Positions 6,580 through 11,949 of a stretch of 11,949 nucleotides of DNA are shown here, piece by piece. Origin of the DNA: JBBRFH01 sp038224615 (GTDB taxonomy: Bacteria; Planctomycetota; Phycisphaerae; Tepidisphaerales; Tepidisphaeraceae); NCBI GenBank assembly GCA_038224615.1, contig JBBRFH010000090.1:1-11949 (forward strand), given 5' to 3'. Below the pieces are notes generated by a model, which saw nothing but the letters and a program-made list of their open reading frames with translations, did not search any database and had not been told where the DNA came from. The first letter of the stretch is position 1. Every line of letters starts with the position of its first letter. A program made the translations under genes and the position numbers.

Positions 6580-7541
6580 TGGGGGGCAATACCCTCGGGC
6601 AACCGACAAACTTCCGTCATCCTGAGCGCTGCGAAGGATTTTCTGGCACCTTGAGGGACCTCCGCGGTGCCAGTAGATCCTTCGCTGTGCTCAGGATGAC
6701 CCTGGTTTTTGTGATCGCCGGAACGCTGTTCGGCTGCGTTCCGAAAACGCAGAAGATGCCAGCATATTACGGACCGACCGAGCCGATGTCGGCGGTCATC
6801 GAAAAGATCAACCAGCGCAATGTCCGCCTCGATTCATTGCGTTGCGCCGGCAACTTCAGCGCGACGATTGTCGACCCCGAGACGAAGAAGAAAACCAGTC
6901 CACCCGACGGCGACGTCACGTTGCTGTATCGCCCACCGCACGACGTGCGGTTACAGGGCACCGTCATCGGGCACAACGCGTTCGACATGGCCAGCAACGC
7001 TTCGCGGTATTGGCTGATTCTGCCCGAGCAGGACACGATGTGGTGGGGCTACCACCGCCTGATCGGCTCCGCCGCCGCGAGCCGGCTTCCGTTCCGGCCG
7101 GACCTGATTCCTGAAGTGCTCGGCGTGTTGCCGCTGGAGAAGGATCTGCTCAAGGAACCTTCGCCGACCATGCGCGTCAACAACGACGCCCGTGCGTACA
7201 TGCTCACGTGGAACGTCCTGCTCGGCGATCGCTGGGCGGTGCAGAAGGAAGTGTGGTACGACGTCGAGACGCTGCTGCCCAGGCTGGTCCTGCTCTTTGA
7301 CGCCAACGGACGGATCCAGATGCGGGCGTACCTTTCGCAGTACAAGCCGGTCGACGGTTATGATCCGGCCGTCCGGCTCGCGGCGCGGTACGAGATGTTT
7401 TTCCCCGAGTCCGGATCGACCTTCACGCTCGACCTGACCGACCTGCGCCGGAAGTACAAAGAGTGGCCGAACGATTTCAGTTTCAAGTTTCCCGACGAAG
7501 ACCGCGCCGGCGTGACGAAGGTGATCCAGATCGATGAGTAG
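6579..7541 (+). CDS. Predicted lipoprotein, LolA/LolB-like fold, with repeat-derived N-terminus
   Basis: A 320-residue product from the ATG at 6579. A hydrophobic stretch TLVFVIAGTLFGC (41-53) ends in a lipobox-like LFGC, predicting a lipid-anchored envelope protein. The mature part (INQRNVRLDSLRCAGNFSA, DVTLLYRPPHDVRLQGTVIG, DMASNASRYWLILPEQ) looks like the open beta-barrel of LolA/LolB/DUF4292 lipoprotein-binding proteins; this rests on pattern only. Residues about 13-41 are translated from an 85-base dispersed palindrome (RHPERCEGFSG...SFAVLRMT). Two starts are possible: ATG 6579 (overlaps the previous stop, GAGGAG upstream) or ATG 6696 inside the repeat's last bases, giving a signal peptide without a positive charge. 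Its 3' end overlaps the RDD gene by eight bases. Confidence 0.8.
   Translation: MGGNTLGQPTNFRHPERCEGFSGTLRDLRGASRSFAVLRMTLVFVIAGTLFGCVPKTQKMPAYYGPTEPMSAVIEKINQRNVRLDSLRCAGNFSATIVDPETKKKTSPPDGDVTLLYRPPHDVRLQGTVIGHNAFDMASNASRYWLILPEQDTMWWGYHRLIGSAAASRLPFRPDLIPEVLGVLPLEKDLLKEPSPTMRVNNDARAYMLTWNVLLGDRWAVQKEVWYDVETLLPRLVLLFDANGRIQMRAYLSQYKPVDGYDPAVRLAARYEMFFPESGSTFTLDLTDLRRKYKEWPNDFSFKFPDEDRAGVTKVIQIDE
6616..6700. repeat. 85-base near-palindromic dispersed element, copy B (in coding sequence)
   Basis: Same length and ends as copy A at 4969-5053. The arms 6616-6650 and 6666-6700 are inverted repeats matching at 31 of 35 positions, so the RNA could fold into a long hairpin with a loop of about 15 bases. 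It is read in frame without a stop inside the lipoprotein gene, and its right end contains an ATG (6696-6698). Confidence 0.88.
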
Positions 7542-9060
7542 CCCCCCGCAAACCGCCGCCGCTGCGTTCCGACGATTGTTGGCGCTGGTGTTGTTCGTCG
7601 TCCTCTGCGCCGGCACCGGTCGCGCGATGGCCGACTCCCCGGCCACGCGCCTGCTGCTTGAGGGGCGCGGCGATGATTATTGGATCTGCCTGGTCACACA
7701 CGATGCGCAGCAGAACGTCACCACCAGCAGCATCCGGGCGCGCATCGACCCGGTCACCGGCAAATGGACGGAGATCGCCCGCCTGCAGACCGGCGTGACG
7801 CGGATCGTCGCGGTAGGCGACCGCCTCGCGGCGCTGACCGAGCAGGGCGACCTGCGCCTGCTCTGGCCCGGCGGCGCGACGCTCGTCCCGCCGTTGCCGG
7901 GGGGACGCCATCTCGTGCAGATCGCCTCCGAGGGCAGCACGCTCTGGGCAATCGGTGCGCCGCTGGCCGATTCTTCAACCACCAAGCCGTCGGCGACCAA
8001 ACCGACGGCCGCAGCAGCCTCGCAGGCGCGAAGCCAGTTGCTCCGCTGGACCGGATCCACATGGATGATCGAAGCCACACTCCCGCCCGAAGCGCCGCGG
8101 GCGCCGTCGCTGGCGATTTACCGTGGCGTGCCGCACATCGCGTACACCACGCGCGAGTGGGCGTTCGTCGACTGCCTTCGCCAGAGCGAGTGGACACGCC
8201 TGCGTCAGCTTCCGCAGGCTACAGACCTGCGACTGATCAACAACGCGCCCGCGCCGCTGCTGGTGTGGTCGGACGGCGGGGTCGAGTTCTCGGTGATGGA
8301 CCTCAGCGCCAATCCGCCCGTGCCGCTGCGGACATTCAGCATCAGTTCGCCCAATGATTTTGGCGTCGTCACCGGCAACCTGCGGGCCGTTTCGATGGTC
8401 GACGACAAGAGCGAGAAGATCGAACAGCGCGGCAGCTACGACCTCGGGCGCGGCGAGGCGTTCGGACCGAACCCGATCGCCCAATGGACCTCACCCGAAG
8501 TGGCGGCCCAGCAGACGCAGTGGATGCAGATGCTGGTCATGGGATTGATGACCGCCGCCATGGTGCTCACGCTGCGCTCGCGGCCGCCGCTCCCCGTTGA
8601 GATGCTCGGCCGCGCCGGCATCCGGCTCGCGCCGCTCGGTCGGCGCATGGCGGCGGGCCTGATCGACGCGCTGCCGTTCATTCTCGCGTCGCTGTACGTC
8701 TACATGAAACTGGATCCCGAAAGCCAGTCCTTCGATCACGTCACCACCGAGCTGCTGCCCGAGGTGATCGGCGTGGTGGTCTACCTGCTGCACGTCACGG
8801 TTTCTGAGGTGATCTGGGGCCGCTCGATCGGCAAGATGATCTTCGGCCTGCGCGTGGTGAAGAACGACGGCACGCCCCTCACGCCCGGCCGCGCGATATT
8901 GCGGAATGTCATGCGCGTGCTGGACGTGTCGCTGCTCATCCCGCTGGTCTTCGTCCTGATTTCCCCGCTGCGTCAACGCATCGGCGACCTCGCCGCTGGA
9001 ACGCTGGTGGTGACCAAAGCCGTCAAGGAGACTGAGCAGACGGCGGACTCGGATGTTTAA
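7534..9060 (+). CDS. Exported propeller-like protein with C-terminal RDD membrane domain
   Basis: A 508-residue envelope protein. Residues 1-33 form a signal peptide (FRRLLALVLFVVLCAGTGRAMA|D). Residues about 35-325 are predicted extracytoplasmic, with recurring beta-rich segments (KWTEIARLQTGVTRIVAVGDRL, RWTGSTWMIEATL) suggesting a beta-propeller-like sensor or scaffold; fold confidence is low. A Thr/Ala/Lys-rich linker lies at 148-165. A membrane helix (about 331-347) leads into an RDD domain (about 363-496): RLAPLGRRMAAGLIDALPF, then IWGRSIGKMIFGLRVVKNDG and LRQRIGDLAAGTLVVTK, with further helices near 376-392, 408-427 and 465-478. RDD proteins are membrane proteins of mostly unknown or transport-related role. 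The start overlaps the lipoprotein stop, suggesting the two act together at the envelope. Confidence 0.85.
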   Translation: MSSPPQTAAAAFRRLLALVLFVVLCAGTGRAMADSPATRLLLEGRGDDYWICLVTHDAQQNVTTSSIRARIDPVTGKWTEIARLQTGVTRIVAVGDRLAALTEQGDLRLLWPGGATLVPPLPGGRHLVQIASEGSTLWAIGAPLADSSTTKPSATKPTAAAASQARSQLLRWTGSTWMIEATLPPEAPRAPSLAIYRGVPHIAYTTREWAFVDCLRQSEWTRLRQLPQATDLRLINNAPAPLLVWSDGGVEFSVMDLSANPPVPLRTFSISSPNDFGVVTGNLRAVSMVDDKSEKIEQRGSYDLGRGEAFGPNPIAQWTSPEVAAQQTQWMQMLVMGLMTAAMVLTLRSRPPLPVEMLGRAGIRLAPLGRRMAAGLIDALPFILASLYVYMKLDPESQSFDHVTTELLPEVIGVVVYLLHVTVSEVIWGRSIGKMIFGLRVVKNDGTPLTPGRAILRNVMRVLDVSLLIPLVFVLISPLRQRIGDLAAGTLVVTKAVKETEQTADSDV

Positions 9061-9080
9061 CGCCGCATCTTGATGCGGGC
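9055..9080 (+). repeat. Short hairpin repeat, copy 1
   Basis: Begins GTTTAACGCC and continues into a stem CCGCATC (9063-9069), two-base centre TT, GATGCGG (9072-9078). The first bases include the TAA stop of the RDD gene. It matches the copies at 9097-9122 (minus orientation) and 11920-11944. Confidence 0.75.
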
Positions 9081-9096
9081 TCGTCGCGGCGAATAA

Positions 9097-9122
9097 CCCC
9101 GCAACAAGCTGTGACGCCAAAC
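9097..9122 (-). repeat. Short hairpin repeat, copy 2, inverted
   Basis: Read on the minus strand it begins GTTTGGCGTCACAGCTTG and ends TTGCGGGG. It differs from the copy at 11920 at about three of 25 positions. It faces copy 1 head-on in the 69-base gap between the convergent RDD and acetyltransferase genes. The pair together forms a larger inverted repeat that may act as a bidirectional transcription end. Confidence 0.7.
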
Positions 9123-9129
9123 GTCGCCG

Positions 9130-9660
9130 TCAGTCATCTTCGGGCAACACCGGAATGCTCACGCCGCGCGGGGTCGGGATGGCTTTGGGCGATTCGATGA
9201 TCGGCACGTCATTCAGCTCGCGCACCATCGCGATCTCGTCGCAGTTGAGATTCTTCGGGCACTTCACGCAGTCGCTCCACACCTTGAGCGGGAGCATGTC
9301 TTTCTCGACGACGACGAATCCGATCTTCTCGAAGAAGCGCTGCTCGTAGGTCAGCGACATCACCTTGCGGATACCCAGCCGCCGGGCGTCGTCGATGCAC
9401 CACTGCGTAAGCTGCCTGCCGATGCTGCGGCCGATGAAATGCGAGTCCACTGCCAGCGAGCGCACCTCGGCCATGTCGGCCCAGATGATGCCCAGCGCGA
9501 CGCAGCCGACGACAATGCCGTCCTGTTCGTAGACGGCGAAGTCACGGATGTTCTCGTATAGCTCCGCGAAACTCTTGAAGAGCATCTTCCCCAGCTCGGC
9601 GTGGCTGTTGATGATCTCCTGGATTCGCGAGACGTCTGTCAGTCTGGCGCTGCGTATCAT
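9130..9660 (-). CDS. GNAT acetyltransferase, short N-acetylglutamate synthase type
   Basis: A 176-residue cytoplasmic acyl-CoA N-acyltransferase. The GNAT core covers about 1-150: beta strands AVYEQDGIVVGCVALGI and AEVRSLAVDSHF, then the acetyl-CoA pyrophosphate loop FIGRSIGRQL (75-84), and the C-terminal FFEKIGFVVVEKDMLPLKVW. The pattern matches free-standing ArgA-like synthases, which make N-acetylglutamate for arginine synthesis. The amino-acid-kinase domain of classical ArgA is absent. The segment WSDCVKCPKNLNCDE (128-142) has three cysteines, typical of this subgroup as I recall. Residues 151-176 are a Pro-rich tail. The start ATG fits the conserved MIRSARLTDV. No arginine genes are adjacent, so the substrate is inferred only from family. 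Confidence 0.88.
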   Translation of the reverse strand: MIRSARLTDVSRIQEIINSHAELGKMLFKSFAELYENIRDFAVYEQDGIVVGCVALGIIWADMAEVRSLAVDSHFIGRSIGRQLTQWCIDDARRLGIRKVMSLTYEQRFFEKIGFVVVEKDMLPLKVWSDCVKCPKNLNCDEIAMVRELNDVPIIESPKAIPTPRGVSIPVLPEDD

Positions 9661-9689
9661 TGTGAAGTAAGCGGTCTCCTTGAGCAGAG

Positions 9690-9698
9690 ACTATAGCA
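9690..9698 (-). promoter_or_regulatory. Extended -10 promoter candidate for the acetyltransferase gene
   Basis: On the minus strand the sequence TGCTATAGT provides an extended -10 (TGN plus TATAGT, five of six). No good -35 is visible, as is common for extended -10 promoters. The start point would be near 9683, about 23 bases before the ATG at 9660. AAGGAG at 9676-9681 lies 15 bases from the start, too far for a standard ribosome binding site. Confidence 0.4.
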
Positions 9699-9746
9699 TG
9701 TGCGCACCGGGTTGTGTGTCCGGGGTGGATCGCACATTGGAGGCAA

Positions 9747-9767
9747 AGTTCCGACTGCCGATTTCCG
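9747..9767. repeat. Three heptamer units ending in CCG
   Basis: AGTTCCG, ACTGCCG and ATTTCCG follow each other with exact seven-base spacing. They sit in the 144-base gap between the acetyltransferase and kinase genes. It looks like a short decayed tandem repeat; nothing points to a function. Confidence 0.4.
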
Positions 9768-9804
9768 AATGCTGAAGGCAGCGCGCGATCGCCGGGCGTA
9801 TCGG

Positions 9805-10536
9805 CTATTCCCAATCCAAATTCTCAAGATGCCGCTGGATGTCGCCGGCGCTTTGGAAGCGATCGAGGATGAGGGAATCTTTGAGGCCGCGAATGATTTC
9901 CTTCACCACTCGCGGCTGGCTTGCGTAATGCGCGCGGCCGCCGACGAGGGTGTGGAAGACCATGATCAGGTTCAGCACATCCTTCCAGATCTTCTTCTTC
10001 GTGGGTTTGCCGAGGTCGAAGAAATCGACGAGCTTCACGTCAAAGCCGATGCCCTGGCGTCTTAGCATGATGTTTTCGTCGTGGATGTCGCCGTGATATT
10101 CGCCGCGGATGTGGATCGGCGCGATGCCGCGTGCGAGTGCGTAGAGCACGTGCAGCGCTTCAAACGCGGTCAATCTTCCTTCGGGTTGTCGAGCGAGGAA
10201 ATCGCTGAGGCGCGTGCCTTCAAAGAGTTCGGAGACGACGACGGTCACCTTCTTGCGCTTGACGGTGGCGAGTTCCTGGTGGTGATACTGCAGCAGGATC
10301 GGACAGTGGCGCAGCGCGTCCATCTTGCGGGCGTAGACGATGGCGCTCTTGCCGAGCGGGTCGCGGTGGGGGTAGTAGAACTTGGCGGCGCGGGTGATGC
10401 CGGTGGCTTTCTCGACGATGGCGTAGACTTCGCCTTCGTAACCCGAGCCGAGCGCATGATCGATGATGTACTTGCCCGCGACCGTGCGGCCGGGCTCGAA
10501 GTCGAAGCGCTGGATCTTGCGGCTGGGCTTGTACAT
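9805..10536 (-). CDS. Atypical serine/threonine-type protein kinase
   Basis: A soluble 243-residue protein-kinase-fold protein without membrane or extra sensor domains. N-lobe motifs are intact: glycine loop GSGYEGEV (30-37) and Lys K52 in RAAKFYY. The catalytic loop reads HGDIHDENIM (148-157), keeping D150 and N155 but with His where Ser/Thr kinases normally have Lys (HRDxKxxN). The magnesium motif is DFFD (171-174), not DFG. Only 15 residues separate D171 from D186, the likely helix-F Asp (WKDVLNLIMVFHTLVGG), so the activation loop and APE motif are largely absent. It may phosphorylate a small molecule or unusual substrate, or be poorly active. The ATG at 10536 is preferred to the TTG at 10585-10587. 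It is divergent from the dikinase regulator gene with a 131-base gap. Confidence 0.85.
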   Translation of the reverse strand: MYKPSRKIQRFDFEPGRTVAGKYIIDHALGSGYEGEVYAIVEKATGITRAAKFYYPHRDPLGKSAIVYARKMDALRHCPILLQYHHQELATVKRKKVTVVVSELFEGTRLSDFLARQPEGRLTAFEALHVLYALARGIAPIHIRGEYHGDIHDENIMLRRQGIGFDVKLVDFFDLGKPTKKKIWKDVLNLIMVFHTLVGGRAHYASQPRVVKEIIRGLKDSLILDRFQSAGDIQRHLENLDWE

Positions 10537-10616
10537 GGCGATGCGGTTCCCCGGAGCGTATCTTGCACAGGGCGACGTAACTTCCAAGCCGACGACGCGA
10601 AATCTGCGATGTTAGG

Positions 10617-10622
10617 TATAAA
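10617..10622 (+). promoter_or_regulatory. Candidate -10 element upstream of the dikinase regulator gene
   Basis: TATAAA (five of six matches to TATAAT) lies in a locally AT-rich stretch in the divergent gap. A convincing -35 is not seen. Transcription would begin near 10629, leaving a leader of about 39 bases that contains GGAG (10655-10658), nine bases before the ATG at 10668. Confidence 0.35.
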
Positions 10623-10667
10623 TTTGGATGTGAATCCGAATCGCGGCTGCGGTTTGGAGCGTTTAAG

Positions 10668-11507
10668 ATGCCCTGCGTGGGAAGAACCAAATCGGCCGGG
10701 CCGGTCACACTTCATGTGCTGAGCGACAGCACGGGCAATCTGCCCCGGCATATGCTGGCGGCATTCTTGACGCAGTTTCCGGCGCAGACGTTCGTGACGC
10801 GGACATGGAGTTTCATCCAGAACGAGGTCAAGCTTCAGCAGACACTGGACGCGATCGCCGCCGATCCGGGCGCGGTGATGCACGCGATCGTGATGCCGGG
10901 GCGGAAAAAAATCATCGAAAAATTCTGTAAGACGCTGGGCGTGCCTGCATGTGATCTCACAGGCGGATTCGTCGACTTCCTCGCCAAGGCGGCGAAGACC
11001 AAGCCTGCTCCGAATCTCCGCGCGTTGCACGAGGTGACCGATGCGTATCACAAGCGCATCGCGGCAGTCGAGTTCACGATCCAGCACGATGACGGGCTGG
11101 GTATCGACACCATCCACAACGCCGACATCGTGCTGGCGGGCGTGTCGCGCACGAGCAAGACGCCGACGTGCATCTACCTGGCGCAGCTCGGCTACAAGGC
11201 CGCCAACGTCGCACTGGCAATCGAGGTGACGGTGCCCGAGCAACTGCTGAAGCTAACGGGCAAGCAGGTGGTGGGGTTGTTGATCGATCCGCTGCGCCTG
11301 CGCGATGTGCGCCAGGCGCGCTCGATGAATTGGAACATGGGCCGCTCGAACTACTACGACATGGACCACGTGGAGCAGGAAGTGCGTTGGAGCCGGCAGA
11401 TCTTCGCGCGACAGGGTTGGCCGACGCTGAACGTCACGCGAACGGCCGTCGAAGAGACGGCGGCGCGACTGGTGGAATTACTCAAGCTGCCGTCGCCGGT
11501 GACATAA
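10668..11507 (+). CDS. Pyruvate,phosphate dikinase / PEP synthase regulatory protein (kinase-PPPase)
   Basis: A 279-residue cytoplasmic bifunctional regulator of the DUF299/Kinase-PPPase family. Members inactivate PPDK or PEP synthase by ADP-dependent Thr phosphorylation and reactivate it by Pi-dependent dephosphorylation, controlling pyruvate-PEP interconversion. The N-terminus has the family signature LHVLSDSTGNLPRHML (15-30). HDDG (140-143) precedes the P-loop GVSRTSKTPTCIYLAQLGYK (158-177). The C-terminal part shows GLLIDPLRLRDVRQAR (203-218) and the usual Asn/Thr-rich end NVTRTAVEETAARLV. The length is normal for the family. The start is set by GGAG nine bases upstream. The sequence does not say whether the target is PPDK or PEP synthase, and neither gene is in the window. 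Confidence 0.95.
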   Translation: MPCVGRTKSAGPVTLHVLSDSTGNLPRHMLAAFLTQFPAQTFVTRTWSFIQNEVKLQQTLDAIAADPGAVMHAIVMPGRKKIIEKFCKTLGVPACDLTGGFVDFLAKAAKTKPAPNLRALHEVTDAYHKRIAAVEFTIQHDDGLGIDTIHNADIVLAGVSRTSKTPTCIYLAQLGYKAANVALAIEVTVPEQLLKLTGKQVVGLLIDPLRLRDVRQARSMNWNMGRSNYYDMDHVEQEVRWSRQIFARQGWPTLNVTRTAVEETAARLVELLKLPSPVT

Positions 11508-11517
11508 AGGACCGCGT

Positions 11518-11913
11518 ATGGAACTGGTCAAGAAGATCGCGAGCCTGGTGATCGGCGGCGCAGTGGCGCTGGGCGTGGTGGTGTCGGCGATCTCGTGGTT
11601 CCAGATGACGCCCGACGAACGCTCGGCGATCCTCAGCACGGTGGGGCGCGTGCTGGCGTGGATCGGCATCGTGCTCGTGCTGCCGTGGTCGACGTACTTC
11701 GCAACCACCGCAGTTTCAAGGCGAGAAAGCAACGGAATCGGGGTGGCGCTCGTTGCAGGCTACACACTGATTGATGCGCTCATCCTCGGGTGGTTGCTGG
11801 GCGTGGCAATGCCGCACTCGACGACGGTGGGCGTCATGATGGTGCTCGGACTCCTGGTTGCTTTGGCGTACAATCTGCTGGCGTGCGACTGGATTGCAGA
11901 ACGACTGACGTAA
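11518..11913 (+). CDS. Small integral membrane protein of unknown function
   Basis: A 131-residue, strongly hydrophobic protein that I do not recognise. Four membrane helices are likely, near residues 5-27 (IASLVIGGAVALGVVVSAI), 42-64 (VGRVLAWIGIVLVLPWSTYF), 74-98 (GVALVAGYTLIDALILGWLLG) and 104-124 (VGVMMVLGLLVALAYNLLAC). Short polar loops carry DERS and SRRESNG. It starts 10 bases after the dikinase regulator stop with AAAGGA upstream at good spacing, so the two are probably co-transcribed. No catalytic or binding motif is visible. It is followed by the third copy of the short hairpin repeat. Confidence 0.8.
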   Translation: MELVKKIASLVIGGAVALGVVVSAISWFQMTPDERSAILSTVGRVLAWIGIVLVLPWSTYFATTAVSRRESNGIGVALVAGYTLIDALILGWLLGVAMPHSTTVGVMMVLGLLVALAYNLLACDWIAERLT

Positions 11914-11919
11914 CCGCCC

Positions 11920-11944
11920 GTTTAGCGTCGCAGCTTGCTGCGGG
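11920..11944 (+). repeat. Short hairpin repeat, copy 3
   Basis: Begins GTTTAGCGT and forms the stem CGCAGC (11929-11934), centre TT, GCTGCG (11937-11942). Relative to copy 1, one stem pair changes from T-A to G-C on both sides. It lies seven bases after the stop of the membrane protein gene and continues towards the window edge. Confidence 0.75.
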
Positions 11945-11949
11945 ATTGC

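Noticed and set aside
9063..9078. Classical rho-independent terminator after the RDD gene
   Set aside because: A good stem but no T-run; it is better described as a copy of the repeated hairpin family.
9542..9814. Minus-strand open frame spanning the gap between the kinase and acetyltransferase genes
   Set aside because: It overlaps the acetyltransferase N-terminus in another frame, has no family features, and its composition is that of noncoding sequence.
10245..11243. Minus-strand open frame of 332 residues across the dikinase regulator gene
   Set aside because: Shadow frame with biased composition; the regulator signature and P-loop are on the plus strand.
1..11949. CRISPR array, tRNA or rRNA genes, phage or defence island
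   Set aside because: No regularly spaced repeats with spacers, no cloverleaf-like or rRNA-like sequence, and no phage structural or nuclease genes; the only mobile trace is the IS3 fragment.

Overview
The window is a GC-rich bacterial chromosome segment, densely coded, with 13 intact protein genes and one broken transposase. The gene content (TIGR04282-type transferase, short zinc-ribbon protein, a 'C-T-I-T-G...' hypothetical family, LolA-like lipoprotein plus RDD protein) and the short palindromic intergenic repeats resemble Planctomycetes, perhaps Phycisphaerae/Tepidisphaerales. This placement is an inference from remembered family resemblance. No rRNA, tRNA or CRISPR array is visible, and no stretch over 300 bases lacks a gene.

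Left part (1-2210). A remnant of an IS3-family transposase runs off the left edge and stops about 20 bases short of the stop codon of a minus-strand sensor phosphatase (PocR-like + GAF + SpoIIE/PP2C). The 281-base divergent gap 1930-2210 holds candidate promoters in both directions, a 12-base palindrome (GCAGACGTCTGC, 2056-2067), a hairpin (2079-2090) and three spaced TTCGTG repeats.

Plus-strand group one (2211-4939): miaB (tRNA ms2i6A synthase, with an unusual insert in its TRAM domain), a TIGR04282/DUF2064 transferase 33 bases downstream, and a single-domain response regulator whose ATG overlaps the transferase stop.

Plus-strand group two (5083-9060): a cyclodeaminase/cyclohydrolase (FchA-like) gene overlaps a small CxxC protein gene. 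After a 103-base leader with two mutually exclusive hairpins come a conserved hypothetical protein, a lipoprotein with a LolA/LolB-like look, and an exported propeller-like protein ending in an RDD membrane domain; these three overlap end to end. An 85-base near-palindromic element occurs twice (4969-5053 and 6616-6700), and the second copy lies inside the lipoprotein reading frame, at or over its start.

Right part (9061-11949). Convergent to the RDD gene is a minus-strand GNAT acetyltransferase (short N-acetylglutamate synthase type), then an atypical minus-strand protein kinase with a very short activation segment and a degenerate DFG motif. Divergent from the kinase is a pyruvate,phosphate dikinase/PEP synthase regulatory protein, followed after 10 bases by a small membrane protein. 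A second short hairpin repeat of about 25 bases occurs three times: twice, face to face, between the RDD and GNAT genes, and once after the last gene. It shows a compensatory base-pair change in its stem.

The genes do not form one obvious new system. The most novel-looking items are the overlapping hairpin leader before 6034, the repeat-derived N-terminus of the lipoprotein, the activation-loop-less kinase beside a dikinase regulator, and the two palindromic repeat families.
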